Positions 13,439 through 23,268 of a stretch of 64,000 nucleotides of DNA are shown here, one piece after another. The translations under genes and the position numbers were made by a program. Under the pieces are notes generated by a model. The model did not search any database. It worked only from the letters and a program-made list of their open reading frames with translations, and was not told the origin of the DNA. The first letter of the stretch is position 1, and the number at the start of each line of letters is the position of its first letter. Origin of the DNA: Bifidobacterium pseudolongum subsp. pseudolongum DSM 20099 (GTDB lineage: Bacteria > Actinomycetota > Actinomycetes > Actinomycetales > Bifidobacteriaceae); assembly GCF_000771225.1 (NCBI RefSeq), contig NZ_JDTZ01000003.1, positions 423,259-487,258 of the forward strand, written 5' to 3'.

Positions 13439-14275
13439 ATGACCATTTTCTCGTTGGAGGTGTTCCCTCCCAAACGCACCGCGCCGGTAGGCACGATCTA
13501 CGACACGCTCGACGGATTGACCGGGTTGAGCCCGCACTTCATCTCCGTGACCTACGGCACAGGCAAAAGCGCCGACCGCACCGCCACCGCGCGCATCGCC
13601 CACACCGTGCGCGCCGAATACGGCATCCCCGCCGTGGCGCACCTGACCGCCCAGTATCTCACCGAAGACAGCGCTGAAGAGGCGCTCGCCATGTTCGACG
13701 AGGCGAAGGTGGCCGGCGTGCTCGCCCTGCGCGGCGACCGCAATCCGGACCGTGAACCGGCAGGCGTGTTCCACTACGCGAACGAACTGACCGCGTTCAT
13801 CCGCGAACGCCGTCCCGACATGAAGATCTACGGCGCCTGTTACCCCGAAAAACACCCGCAGGCCGACACATTGGACCACGACATCGACAACCTCAAACGC
13901 AAGGTCGACGCCGGTGTGACCCACCTCATCTCGCAACTGTTCTACGACAACAGCGACTTCCTGCGCTTTCTCGACAAAGCACGCGCCGCAGGCATCACCG
14001 TGCCGATCGAAGCGGGCATCATGCCCCCGGTCAACGCGCGCTCCGTACACCACATGGCCGGCATGTGCTCCTCGAAGATCCCCGAACGGCTCGCCACGAT
14101 GCTCGACCGCTGGCAGGACGACCCGAACACGTTGAAAACCGCCGGCATCCTCTACGCCTCCGAACAGATCAACGACCTACTGGCCCGAGGCGTGGACGGC
14201 ATCCACCTGTACACGATGAACCATCCATGCGTCACCCGGCGCATCTGGGCGAACGTGCAGGACCTGTTCGCCTGA
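13439..14275 (+). CDS. metF: 5,10-methylenetetrahydrofolate reductase
   Basis: 278-residue FAD-dependent TIM-barrel enzyme that makes 5-methyltetrahydrofolate, the methyl donor for MetE. Family features seen: SLEVFPPK at the N-terminus (catalytic Glu in FEFFPPK-like motif), VTYGTGKS, ALRGD (folate/FAD site), THLISQLFYD, and EAGIMP. Purine-rich ribosome site AGAAGCGAGAG before the ATG. Length is a little short of the E. coli enzyme but normal for actinobacteria. Confidence 0.95.
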   Translation: MTIFSLEVFPPKRTAPVGTIYDTLDGLTGLSPHFISVTYGTGKSADRTATARIAHTVRAEYGIPAVAHLTAQYLTEDSAEEALAMFDEAKVAGVLALRGDRNPDREPAGVFHYANELTAFIRERRPDMKIYGACYPEKHPQADTLDHDIDNLKRKVDAGVTHLISQLFYDNSDFLRFLDKARAAGITVPIEAGIMPPVNARSVHHMAGMCSSKIPERLATMLDRWQDDPNTLKTAGILYASEQINDLLARGVDGIHLYTMNHPCVTRRIWANVQDLFA

Positions 14276-14320
14276 ACCCGTAACCCGCCGCGTCACCAAA
14301 CCCCTGTACATTGGAACGGT

Positions 14321-17300
14321 ATGGAAGCCAACAGCACGCACACCGTGAGCACCCGAGACATCATCCATGCGGGATTCCAGGAGATCGGGCGCGCCAAAGA
14401 ACGCCTGAACGCCCTGGGCGAGCAGACGGGCGGCCGTGTGGACCCGCCGGCGTTGCTGGCACGCCTCGCGCACAGCATCGACCCCGACACCGCGCTCGCC
14501 AACCTCGCCGACATCATCCAGGTGATGCCCGGCGAACCGCTCACGTCGATCCTGGACGACGGGCCCGCACTGCAACGGCTCATCGACGTGCTTGGCGCCT
14601 CCAATGCGCTCGGCGTGCTCATGCGCACCCGCCCGGACCTCGTCGCGGCGGCCACCGCCGACCCGGCCCGCACCGTGATGGTCACCGCCGCCGAACGCCG
14701 CACGCAACTACTCGACGCGGTCGGAGCGGACAGTACAGGCACTGCGGGCAGTGACGGGCCAGCGCAGGAATCCTCTCTGCCCCTCGCGCAGGCGGCGAGC
14801 GTCCTGCGCCGCGCATACCGTGAACAACTCGCCGCGATCATGGCGCAGGACGTGGTGGCCGATGACCCCATCGACATCCAACCCACGGTCAGCCGTGAAC
14901 TGTCCGCCCTGACCGACGCCACCTTGGAGGCGGCGCTCGCGATCGCGCGCCATGAGGTGCAGGGCAGTAGCATGGTGCGCTTCGCGATCATCGGCATGGG
15001 CAAGCTTGGCGCGGGCGAACTCAACTATGTGTCGGACGTGGACCTGATCTACGTGGTGGAACCGGCGCAAGATGATGTGGACAACACGGTGCTCACGCGC
15101 GTGGGCACCAAGATGGCCACCATGATGCAACGCGTCTGCCAGTCGGTGATCGCCGGTGTGGCCGAACCCGCCCTGTGGCAGATCGACGGCGCGTTGCGCC
15201 CCGAAGGCAAGGATGGCCCGCTCGTGCGCCGCTTGGAGTCGCATCGCGCCTATTATGAGCAGTGGGCGCAGAACTGGGAGTTCCAGGCGTTGCTCAAAGC
15301 GCGCGCCGTGGCCGGCGACGCCGCATTGGGCCAGGAGTACATGGATATGGCATCGTCGTTCGTGTGGACGGCGGCGAGCCGGGAGAATTTCGTGAACGAC
15401 TGCCAGCGCATGCGTGAACGTGTGGAGAACCTCATCCCCGCCAATCTCAAGGACCGCGAGATCAAACTCGGCCGCGGTGGCTTGCGCGACGTGGAGTTCA
15501 CCGTGCAGATGCTGCAGCTCGTGCACGGGCGCACCGATCCCGCATTGCGCACCCGCTCAACCCTGAACGCGTTGCAGGCATTGTCCGAAGGCGGGTATGT
15601 GTCACGCGTGCAGGCACGGCAGTTGAGTTGGGACTACCGGTTCGAACGCGTGCTCGAACACCGCCAGCAGATGTGGCAGCTCAAACGCACCCACCTGTTC
15701 CCCGACCTGGGCGCCGGCAACGACGGGGGACTCGAGAAGAAACGCACCCTCAACACCGACGAACTCAACCAGAACCCCGAACTGCACCGGCTGGCGCGCG
15801 CCGTGCACATGCACCCCGAGGAGCTCGTCGAACACTACGATGAGACACGCCAACAAGTACGCCACCTGCACAACGACATCTATTACCGGCCCATGCTGCC
15901 GATCAGCGCGACCTCACCAGACGAATCGGTGGCGTTGAGCGAAGAGGCCACGCTTGAACGCTACGAGGCGATTGGATTCGCCGACCCGCAGGCCGCGTTG
16001 CGCCATGTGCGCGCCCTGACCGACGGCGTCACACGCGCCGCGAAGATCAACCGCATCCTTCTGCCGGCGGTCCTGCGCTGGCTCGGGGAAGGGCAGAACC
16101 CGGACATGGGCCTGCTGTACTGGCGCACCCTTGAGGAACACTTCGGCGGCGAACACGAATACCTCGGCTTCCTGCGTGACTCACCGTCCGCCGCGCAACG
16201 CCTGTGCCACGTACTGTCCAATTCACGCTACTTGGGAGACGCGCTCAACAAATCATTGGAATCCATCACATGGCTCGGCGACGACGCCCAACTGCACGCC
16301 CGCTCGCGCGCCAGCCTCGACACCCAATGCACGGCGATCATCGACCGCCACTCCCACGCCGCCAAAGAAGCGGCCACCGCCTTGCGCGCCCTGCGCCGCC
16401 ATGAGATCGAACGCATCGGACTGGGCTGGATGAGCGGCGTCGTATGGGGCCCCGAAATGCTCAACGGCATGACCGACGTATATGACGCGATCCTCGACGC
16501 TGCGCTGCGCTGGTCCATCGCCGCCCAAATGCGTGAAGACAACGTGCCGGAGGCGCCCGCGGCCATCGCCATCATCGCGATGGGCCGCTACGGCGGGCGC
16601 GAAGTCAACTTCAGCTCCGACGCGGACGTCATCATCATCTACCGCCCCTCCGGCGGCGCCGACGACCAGAGTGCGAACCGGTTCGCCCGCAAAGTCCAGG
16701 AACAACTGCGCATGCTCGTGCAAGGCCCCATCAGCCTCGAACCGAAGATCGAACTCGACATGGATCTGCGCCCCGAAGGCAAGAACGGCCCACTTGTGCG
16801 CTCCTACGCGTCATGCGAGGAATACTACCGCTCATGGTCCAGCACATGGGAACGACAGGCCCTGCTGCGCGCACGCGCCGCAGCCGGTGACATGGCGCTC
16901 GCCAACGACTTCCTCACGCACATCGCCGACCCGCTGCGCTACCCGGACCGGGCCCTGACCGACGAGGAGATCGGGCAGATCCGCAAGCTCAAGGCGCGCA
17001 TGGAAGCCGAACGCCTGCCGCGGGGCGTGCGCCGCGAACGGCACCTCAAACTCGGCAAAGGCGGGTTGAGCGACGTCGAATGGACCATCCAACTGCTGCA
17101 ACTGCAACACGCGCACAACGACCCGGACCTGCGCGTCAACTCCACCACGGCGGCATTGGGCGAGCTCGTGGCCGATGGCGTGATCTGCGAAGAAGACGCA
17201 GATACACTCGGCGAAGCATGGCAGATGTGCACCGACGCGCGCAACGGCAACTACCTGTGGAGCGGGCGCGCCAACCAGGCGGACATCCTGCCCACCGACG

Positions 17301-17437
17301 TGTATTCGCTCGGCGGCATCGCCGTCTATCTCGGCTATGACGCGAACCACGGCCAACGATTCGAAAACGACATCCTCGCCGTGATGCGCCGCGCCCGAGA
17401 AGTCACTGACCGCCTCTTCTATGGCATCGAACCATGA
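14321..17437 (+). CDS. glnE: Bifunctional glutamine synthetase adenylyltransferase/deadenylase
   Basis: 1038 residues. GlnE reversibly adenylylates glutamine synthetase in response to nitrogen status. The two nucleotidyltransferase modules are both present: the N-terminal deadenylase core with YVSDVDLIYV, and the C-terminal adenylyltransferase core with FSSDADVIIIYRP. Each is followed by its RPEGKxGPLV element and by the KLGRGGLRDVE / KLGKGGLSDVE signature. The 5' context lacks a good Shine-Dalgarno sequence (only GGAACGG), so translation may be weak or leaderless. With gltBD nearby it fits central control of ammonium assimilation. Confidence 0.96.
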   Translation: MEANSTHTVSTRDIIHAGFQEIGRAKERLNALGEQTGGRVDPPALLARLAHSIDPDTALANLADIIQVMPGEPLTSILDDGPALQRLIDVLGASNALGVLMRTRPDLVAAATADPARTVMVTAAERRTQLLDAVGADSTGTAGSDGPAQESSLPLAQAASVLRRAYREQLAAIMAQDVVADDPIDIQPTVSRELSALTDATLEAALAIARHEVQGSSMVRFAIIGMGKLGAGELNYVSDVDLIYVVEPAQDDVDNTVLTRVGTKMATMMQRVCQSVIAGVAEPALWQIDGALRPEGKDGPLVRRLESHRAYYEQWAQNWEFQALLKARAVAGDAALGQEYMDMASSFVWTAASRENFVNDCQRMRERVENLIPANLKDREIKLGRGGLRDVEFTVQMLQLVHGRTDPALRTRSTLNALQALSEGGYVSRVQARQLSWDYRFERVLEHRQQMWQLKRTHLFPDLGAGNDGGLEKKRTLNTDELNQNPELHRLARAVHMHPEELVEHYDETRQQVRHLHNDIYYRPMLPISATSPDESVALSEEATLERYEAIGFADPQAALRHVRALTDGVTRAAKINRILLPAVLRWLGEGQNPDMGLLYWRTLEEHFGGEHEYLGFLRDSPSAAQRLCHVLSNSRYLGDALNKSLESITWLGDDAQLHARSRASLDTQCTAIIDRHSHAAKEAATALRALRRHEIERIGLGWMSGVVWGPEMLNGMTDVYDAILDAALRWSIAAQMREDNVPEAPAAIAIIAMGRYGGREVNFSSDADVIIIYRPSGGADDQSANRFARKVQEQLRMLVQGPISLEPKIELDMDLRPEGKNGPLVRSYASCEEYYRSWSSTWERQALLRARAAAGDMALANDFLTHIADPLRYPDRALTDEEIGQIRKLKARMEAERLPRGVRRERHLKLGKGGLSDVEWTIQLLQLQHAHNDPDLRVNSTTAALGELVADGVICEEDADTLGEAWQMCTDARNGNYLWSGRANQADILPTDVYSLGGIAVYLGYDANHGQRFENDILAVMRRAREVTDRLFYGIEP

Positions 17438-17489
17438 GCCGTTGGCCCCAGCATTCGGGCACCGATTCGCCACAGGGGTGGCATGCGGT

Positions 17490-17495
17490 TATAGT
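17490..17495 (+). promoter_or_regulatory. Putative -10 box for the pyr operon
   Basis: TATAGT lies about 55 bases before the pyrB start in the short gap after glnE; a poor -35 (TTCGCC, 17466-17471) is 18 bases upstream. I see no PyrR-type antiterminator or leader hairpin in this short leader. Confidence 0.35.
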
Positions 17496-17550
17496 TGGTG
17501 AGGTCAAACATGGCCACCTTGCCACACGAGCGAAAGGTGAACCGTTGGAT

Positions 17551-18543
17551 ATGCATTCGCACACGCCGGCTGAACAATCAATGGTGGGCATGAGCGTCAT
17601 CACATTGGACGATCTGTCCGTAGCGAACATCACAACCCTGCTCAACAAAGCCAGATACATCGACACCCACAGGCGCGAAGTCGCCCACACATGCGACGGC
17701 CGGGTGCTCGCCACCCTCTTCTACGAACCCAGCACCCGCACCCGCCTGAGCTTCGAAACGGCGATGCTCAGACTCGGCGGCCAGGTCATCGGCTTCGCCG
17801 GCGCGCAACTCGCCTCCGTCACCAAAGGCGAATCCATCAGCGACACCCTCAAAACCGTCTCCAACTATGTGGACGTCGTCGCCATCCGCCACCCCAAGGA
17901 AGGCGCCGCCCTCGTCGCCGCCGAAGCCGCCAGCGTACCCGTGATCAACGCCGGCGACGGCGGCCACATGCACCCCACGCAGACCCTCGCCGACCTCGCC
18001 ACCCTCCAATCACGCTTCGGCCGCGTCAACGACCTGACGATCGGCCTGTGCGGCGACCTCACCTTCGGACGCACCGTCCACTCCCTGATCGAAACCCTGT
18101 GCCGCTTCGGCAACGTGCGCTTCATCCTCATCTCACCCAAGGAACTGCGCACACCCCAATACGTGCTCAACCGCATCAACGCCACCCCCAGCTGCTCCTA
18201 CGAGGAAGTCAGCGACCTGACCTCCGTCATCGGCGACCTTGACGCCCTGTACATGACCCGCGTGCAGAAGGAACGCTTCTTCAACGAAGACGACTACCTG
18301 CGCCTGCGCGACACGTACATCCTCGACGAAGCGAAACTCGCGCTCGCCAAACCCGATATGGCGGTGCTGCATCCGTTGCCGCGCGTCAACGAGATCGCCA
18401 AGGACGTCGACAACGATCCGCGCGCCGCGTATTTCGAGCAGGTCAAGAACGGCATGCTCATGCGCATGGCGTTGGAAAGCTCCGTGCTGGGAGACACCCT
18501 GCCCGGTTTTGACGCGTTCGAGAACAAGGAGGTCGCGGCCTGA
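17551..18543 (+). CDS. pyrB: Aspartate carbamoyltransferase catalytic subunit
   Basis: Condenses carbamoyl phosphate with aspartate, the committed step to UMP. Carbamoyl-phosphate site FYEPSTRTRLSFE and aspartate-side HPLPRVNEI are intact. Start is uncertain: ATG 17551 has AAAGGTGA ten bases upstream and gives 330 residues; the in-frame ATGs at 17581 and 17590 give a length nearer to E. coli PyrB (about 318-321) but have poorer ribosome sites; a TTG at 17545 is also possible. First gene of a seven-gene pyr operon, with pyrI overlapping its stop. Confidence 0.95.
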   Translation: MHSHTPAEQSMVGMSVITLDDLSVANITTLLNKARYIDTHRREVAHTCDGRVLATLFYEPSTRTRLSFETAMLRLGGQVIGFAGAQLASVTKGESISDTLKTVSNYVDVVAIRHPKEGAALVAAEAASVPVINAGDGGHMHPTQTLADLATLQSRFGRVNDLTIGLCGDLTFGRTVHSLIETLCRFGNVRFILISPKELRTPQYVLNRINATPSCSYEEVSDLTSVIGDLDALYMTRVQKERFFNEDDYLRLRDTYILDEAKLALAKPDMAVLHPLPRVNEIAKDVDNDPRAAYFEQVKNGMLMRMALESSVLGDTLPGFDAFENKEVAA

Positions 18544-18965
18544 TGGAAGTCACCAGCATTCAGGACGGCATCATCATCGACCATGTGCCGGCGGGCACGG
18601 CGCTCAAGGTACTCGAGTATCTGAGCATCAATCCGGCATCCACGAAGCTCGCGCTCATCATGAACACCGATTCGCACCGGTACGGCACGAAAGACATCAT
18701 CAAGATCGAGGACCCGGACACGGCGATCGACCTTGATGTGCTGGGGCTGGTGGCGCGCTCGGCCACGGTGGATGTGATCCATGGCGGCCGGATCGTCGAC
18801 AAGATGACCCCCACGCTGCCCGAACGCGTCGTCAACGTGATCACCTGCGTCAACCCGCGCTGTGTCACGACCACGGAGCCCGGCATCGATCAGGTATTCT
18901 ACCTCGACCGCACGGATGGCGAGGCGTACCGTTGCCGTTACTGCGATGAGGAGGCCGAGTTCTGA
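18543..18965 (+). CDS. pyrI: Aspartate carbamoyltransferase regulatory subunit
   Basis: 140 residues. Binds CTP/ATP and a structural zinc, and makes PyrB allosteric. The four zinc cysteines are Cys102, 107, 131 and 134 (CVNPRC and CRYC), spaced as in the enterobacterial protein. The start codon overlaps the pyrB stop (TGATG), which couples the two subunits. Its presence means pyrimidine feedback here acts at the enzyme level. Confidence 0.96.
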   Translation: MEVTSIQDGIIIDHVPAGTALKVLEYLSINPASTKLALIMNTDSHRYGTKDIIKIEDPDTAIDLDVLGLVARSATVDVIHGGRIVDKMTPTLPERVVNVITCVNPRCVTTTEPGIDQVFYLDRTDGEAYRCRYCDEEAEF

Positions 18966-20368
18966 TGGCAGTCACCTTCACCAACATCCGTGTATGGGAC
19001 ACAGGCGAGCGCATCGACCTGATCGTGCCCGACGAGACCCGTGACGTGGCCCTGGACGCGTCCGCGCTCACCGTGGCGCCGGGTCTTGAGGACCCGCATG
19101 TGCACTTCCGCGACCCGGGCCAGACGTACAAGGAGTCGATGGTCTCCGGGTGTGCGGCCGCGGCGTCCGGCGGCTACACGAACGTGCTCATCATGCCGAA
19201 CACCGTGCCGGCGATGGACGGACAGCGCGTGCATGAGGGTGAGCCGGGCGCCCAGGAGATCCTCGACGCAGGCTGCAGCAATGTCATCGACTATCTGCAG
19301 CACTATGAGCAGATCCACAATGTGACGCTGCCGGTGCGCTATGAGCTGTGTGTATGCGCCACGAAGGATCGTGCGGGCAAGGTGCCGAGCGATCCGGCGG
19401 ACTGGGCGTGGTATATGCCCGGCCATGACGGTGAGAAGGACGCCGCGCAGATCGCCCACCCGGTCACCGCGATGAGCGACGACGGGGCCGCCGTTCCTGC
19501 GCCGGTGTTGCGCGCCGTGTTCCAGAACGTCAAAGACACCGGCCTGTATCTGATCGAACACTGCGAACACCATGACACCGGCGCCGTCAACGAGGGGCCG
19601 GTGTCGCGCGCACTCGGTGTGCCCGGCATTCCGGAGGACACCGAACTGGCGATTGTGCAACGCGACATCGACCTGGTGCGCGAAACCGGCGTGCACGTGC
19701 ACTTCCAGCATGTGAGCACGGCGATCAGCTTCGACGCGATCCGCCGCGCGAAGGCGGAAGGCCTGCCGATCACCTGCGAGACCGCCCCGCATTATCTCGC
19801 GCTCAACGACGAGGCGCTCCTGAAATATGGCACGCTCGCGAAGATGAACCCGCCGTTGAGGAGCGAGAAGGACCGGCAGGCCACAATCGCGGCGATCGCC
19901 GACGGCACGGTGGACATGATCGCGACCGACCATGCGCCCCACACGCTCGACGAGAAACGCCTTGGGTTCCTTGAGGCGCCCAACGGCATCATCGGCCTCG
20001 AATGTGCATTCGGCGTATGCCACAAGATCCTCGTGGACGGCGGCTATATCAGCGACGAACGGCTCATCGAACTCATGGCGCTCAACCCGGCGTCCCTCAT
20101 GGGCCGGCATTCCACCGACATCGCCGGCCTGCTCAACACGAGCGCACGATGCGCCACCACACGCACACTCGACCTCGCCGCGACCGAACACCCCGAATCC
20201 AACGACCTCGTCATCCTCGGACTGGACGACGAGTGGACCGTCGCCGCGGACGAATTCAAATCCAACGCGCGCAACACGCCATTCGACGGCTGGCAGGTCA
20301 CCGGCCGGCCCTATGCGACGATCATCGGGTCACGGCTCGTGTTCACCCGCCTGGACGCGCTGGACTGA
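18965..20368 (+). CDS. pyrC: Dihydroorotase
   Basis: 467 residues, zinc amidohydrolase that cyclises carbamoyl aspartate to dihydroorotate. Metal-binding DPHVHFRDPG (His45, His47) and the later ATDHAPHTLDEK are intact. Sequence length and the HVHFRDPG style mark the class I/AllB-like group rather than the short E. coli PyrC. Start overlaps the pyrI stop (TGATG). Confidence 0.95.
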   Translation: MAVTFTNIRVWDTGERIDLIVPDETRDVALDASALTVAPGLEDPHVHFRDPGQTYKESMVSGCAAAASGGYTNVLIMPNTVPAMDGQRVHEGEPGAQEILDAGCSNVIDYLQHYEQIHNVTLPVRYELCVCATKDRAGKVPSDPADWAWYMPGHDGEKDAAQIAHPVTAMSDDGAAVPAPVLRAVFQNVKDTGLYLIEHCEHHDTGAVNEGPVSRALGVPGIPEDTELAIVQRDIDLVRETGVHVHFQHVSTAISFDAIRRAKAEGLPITCETAPHYLALNDEALLKYGTLAKMNPPLRSEKDRQATIAAIADGTVDMIATDHAPHTLDEKRLGFLEAPNGIIGLECAFGVCHKILVDGGYISDERLIELMALNPASLMGRHSTDIAGLLNTSARCATTRTLDLAATEHPESNDLVILGLDDEWTVAADEFKSNARNTPFDGWQVTGRPYATIIGSRLVFTRLDALD

Positions 20369-20419
20369 CCCAAGCATACAGCCGGCGCATAAGGCCGGCG
20401 ATACGCACGAAGGAGCAGT

Positions 20420-21373
20420 ATGGACCATCTCATTGAAGCCATCGAATCCAAACAGAACCCCAGCGTTGTGGGCCTCGACCCAACACCGGCGCTCGTGCCG
20501 GCGCAGGTCATGGGCGCCTACGCCGTCGAAGCCGGGGAATACGTCGAAGACGATGACGACAACCTCGCCGCGACCGGTGCGGCCGCCGCCTACTTCGAAT
20601 TCAACCGCGCCATCATCGACGCCGTCGCCGACATCGTCCCCGCCGTCAAACCACAGATTGCGATGTATGAGGCGCTCGGGCCTGCGGGCATCGACTGCTA
20701 TACGATGACCTGCCAGTATGCGCGTGAAAACGGCCTCTACGTGATCGGCGACATCAAACGCGGCGACATCGGGTCGACCGCCGCCGCCTACGCGAAGCAC
20801 CTCACCGGTTTCGACGGGGCTGACGTGTGGCATGAGGACGCCGTGACCGTCAACCCATACCTCGGCTCAGACGGCATTGAACCCTTCACCGCCGCCGCGC
20901 AGGAAGCGGACCGCGACCTGTTCATCCTCGTACGCACGTCCAACCCATCCAGCGCACAGATCCAGGAGCTCGAACTCAACGGCGGCACGCGTGTCTATGA
21001 GCATGTGGCCGACCTCGTCGAGCAGTGGGGCGCGGACACGATCGGGCGTTTCGGTTACTCACGCACCGGCGCGGTCGTCGGCGCCACCCACCCCGAGGAA
21101 GGCGCGGCGCTGCGCGCGCGCATGCCCCACACGTTCTTCCTTGTGCCCGGCTACGGCGCACAAGGAGGCACCGCGCAATCCGTGGCCGGCATGTTCGACC
21201 ACAACGGTTCCGGCGCGATCGTCAACTCGTCACGCGGCATCATCGGCGCATGGCGCAACGACCCGCGGTACAGTGAGACGCTCGAACCGGAGACGGCGCT
21301 CGAGATCGTCGCGGACAACGCGCGTGAAGCGGCGAAGGACATGCGCGACCAGCTGCGCGTCGCACTGGCCTGA
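20420..21373 (+). CDS. pyrF: Orotidine 5'-phosphate decarboxylase, type 2
   Basis: 317 residues, longer than the E. coli type and matching the actinobacterial type-2 OMP decarboxylases. Catalytic DIKRGDIGSTA with Asp111, Lys113 and Asp116 gives the Asp-Lys-Asp array; the phosphate site lies near GYGAQGG. GAAGGAG before the ATG. Last step of UMP synthesis though third enzyme in gene order. Confidence 0.95.
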   Translation: MDHLIEAIESKQNPSVVGLDPTPALVPAQVMGAYAVEAGEYVEDDDDNLAATGAAAAYFEFNRAIIDAVADIVPAVKPQIAMYEALGPAGIDCYTMTCQYARENGLYVIGDIKRGDIGSTAAAYAKHLTGFDGADVWHEDAVTVNPYLGSDGIEPFTAAAQEADRDLFILVRTSNPSSAQIQELELNGGTRVYEHVADLVEQWGADTIGRFGYSRTGAVVGATHPEEGAALRARMPHTFFLVPGYGAQGGTAQSVAGMFDHNGSGAIVNSSRGIIGAWRNDPRYSETLEPETALEIVADNAREAAKDMRDQLRVALA

Positions 21374-21436
21374 CGTGCACGGCAGATTTTGGAATCACCG
21401 ACCACCAGCAGAGCAGAAGAAAGAACAAGGAGACCC

Positions 21437-22255
21437 ATGCCAACCACAGCGTTTTCCCATACCGTGGCGCAGGCCGAACAGGCCGGCCGCACGCCCACGC
21501 GGCGCACCGTGGACGTCACCGACGTGCGCAAGCTCACGCCGGGCGTCGTGCGGTTCACGTTCCGTGACGAGTTCATTGCCGCGAACACCGAACCCGGACA
21601 GTTCGTCAACCTGTATTCGCACAACCCGCAGCATCTCATGCCGCGCCCGTTCGGCGTGAGCGAGGTGGACGGCGACAAAGTGAGCCTCATCTTCGCCGTC
21701 GTCGGCTATGGCACCGAGGAATTCGCCGCGCTCACGGTCGGCGACCATGTGGATGTGCTCGGTCCCTTGGGCAAACCATTCAACATCCGTACGGACGCCG
21801 ACTACCTGCTCGTCGGCGGGGGATTGGGCATTCCGCCGCTGCTCGAAGCCGCACAGGCGCTCAGCGAACGCGCCGACTGCCACACGACTGCCGTGCTCGG
21901 CTACCGCGCCGAGCATTTCGCCGACGTGTATGCGGCGAAGTATGCGGACGAGGTGCATAGCATCGACGAGTCGGAAGGCAATGTGCTCACCCTGCTCGAA
22001 CGCCTGTGGCCCGGCCTGCAGGAGCGCGGCCGTGAGCTCATCATCCTGTCGTGCGGCCCGACACCGATGATGAAGGCGGTCGCCGAATGGGCGGCGAAAC
22101 GTGGTGTGGACGCGCAACTGTGCATGGAACAGCGCATGGGCTGCGGCTACGGCACATGCGTCGCGTGCACGGTCGACACGCGCGACGGACGCGAGAAGGT
22201 GTGCGAGGCCGGTCCGGTCTTCACCGCGCACCAGCTGGGATGGGACAACAAGTGA
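21437..22255 (+). CDS. pyrK: Dihydroorotate dehydrogenase electron-transfer subunit
   Basis: 272 residues with an FAD-binding domain (MPRPFGVSEV), an NAD-binding fold (GGGLGIPPLL) and a C-terminal 2Fe-2S site made by Cys236, 241, 244 and 256 (GCGYGTCVAC then VCEAGPVF). This is the PyrK partner of type 1B dihydroorotate dehydrogenase, which uses NAD+. ATG at 21437 follows AAGGAGA. It partners PyrD, eleven bases downstream. Confidence 0.95.
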   Translation: MPTTAFSHTVAQAEQAGRTPTRRTVDVTDVRKLTPGVVRFTFRDEFIAANTEPGQFVNLYSHNPQHLMPRPFGVSEVDGDKVSLIFAVVGYGTEEFAALTVGDHVDVLGPLGKPFNIRTDADYLLVGGGLGIPPLLEAAQALSERADCHTTAVLGYRAEHFADVYAAKYADEVHSIDESEGNVLTLLERLWPGLQERGRELIILSCGPTPMMKAVAEWAAKRGVDAQLCMEQRMGCGYGTCVACTVDTRDGREKVCEAGPVFTAHQLGWDNK

Positions 22256-22266
22256 GGGAAGACACC

Positions 22267-23229
22267 GTGAACATCGAACAGGAACTCAACGAAACCCCGA
22301 CGAATCTGTACGCCCCGCACGAATGGCGCCATGGCACCGTCGTTGCCGGCATACCGTGGAAGAACCCGGTCGGCACCGCCTCGGGCACCTTCAATGTGGA
22401 CGCGTGCGGCCAATTCTATGACGTCGCCCAGCTGGGTTCGGTCACCACCAAGGGTGTCTCCCCGGTCGAATGGCTCGGCAATCCGGGTGTGCGCACGGCG
22501 GAAAGCCCTGCAGGCACCGTCAACGCCGTCGGCCTGCAGAACCCGGGCGTCGACCATTACCTCGAATACGACCTGCCGAAACTCAAGGGGCTCGGCGCGA
22601 CCGTCATCGCGAACGTCGCCGGCCATTGCGACGACGACTACGCGCAGGTCGTGGAAAAGCTCGCTGTTTCCGACGCCGACATGCTCGAGATCAACGTGAG
22701 CTGCCCGAACGTGACGCACGGCGGCATGTCCGTGGGCACCGACCCGGTCGCATTGGGCCGACTCATGGACCGGCTGCGCCCGATGACGGACAAGCCGATG
22801 ATCGTCAAGCTCACCCCGAACGTGACCGACATCGCGGCGATCGCACGCGCGGCAGCCGAGGGTGGCGCGGATTGCCTGTCGATGATCAACACATTGGTCG
22901 GCATGCGCATCGACATCCGCACCGGTGAGCCGATCATCGCGAACCGCACCGGCGGCGTGTCCGGACCGTGCGTGTTCCCCGTCGGGCTCGCATGCGTGTG
23001 GCGTGTGCGCGCGGCGTTGCCGGATATTCCGATCATCGGCATCGGCGGCATCGACTCGGGCGAGAAGGCGCTCGAATACCTGTATGCGGGCGCGAACGCC
23101 GTCGAAGTCGGGGGAGCGGCGCTCTACGACCCGACCGCACCGATCCGCGTGGCACGCGAACTCGAGGAACTGCTCGACTCGCGCCCCGAACTGACCGAAA
23201 AACTCGCGAAGGGCGACACGTGGCGCTGA
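22267..23229 (+). CDS. pyrD: Dihydroorotate dehydrogenase, type 1B catalytic subunit
   Basis: 320-residue FMN TIM-barrel. Type 1B is shown by the catalytic Cys146 (EINVSCPNV) and by the adjacent pyrK. Phosphate-binding IIGIGGIDSGEKALEY and KLTPNVTDI are typical. GTG start at 22267 with GAGGGAAG upstream; longer open frame to 22051 overlaps pyrK and is not needed. Confidence 0.95.
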   Translation: MNIEQELNETPTNLYAPHEWRHGTVVAGIPWKNPVGTASGTFNVDACGQFYDVAQLGSVTTKGVSPVEWLGNPGVRTAESPAGTVNAVGLQNPGVDHYLEYDLPKLKGLGATVIANVAGHCDDDYAQVVEKLAVSDADMLEINVSCPNVTHGGMSVGTDPVALGRLMDRLRPMTDKPMIVKLTPNVTDIAAIARAAAEGGADCLSMINTLVGMRIDIRTGEPIIANRTGGVSGPCVFPVGLACVWRVRAALPDIPIIGIGGIDSGEKALEYLYAGANAVEVGGAALYDPTAPIRVARELEELLDSRPELTEKLAKGDTWR

Positions 23230-23268
23230 GTCGCGCGCCCGGCACACCCATGATTGTTAGGAGACAGG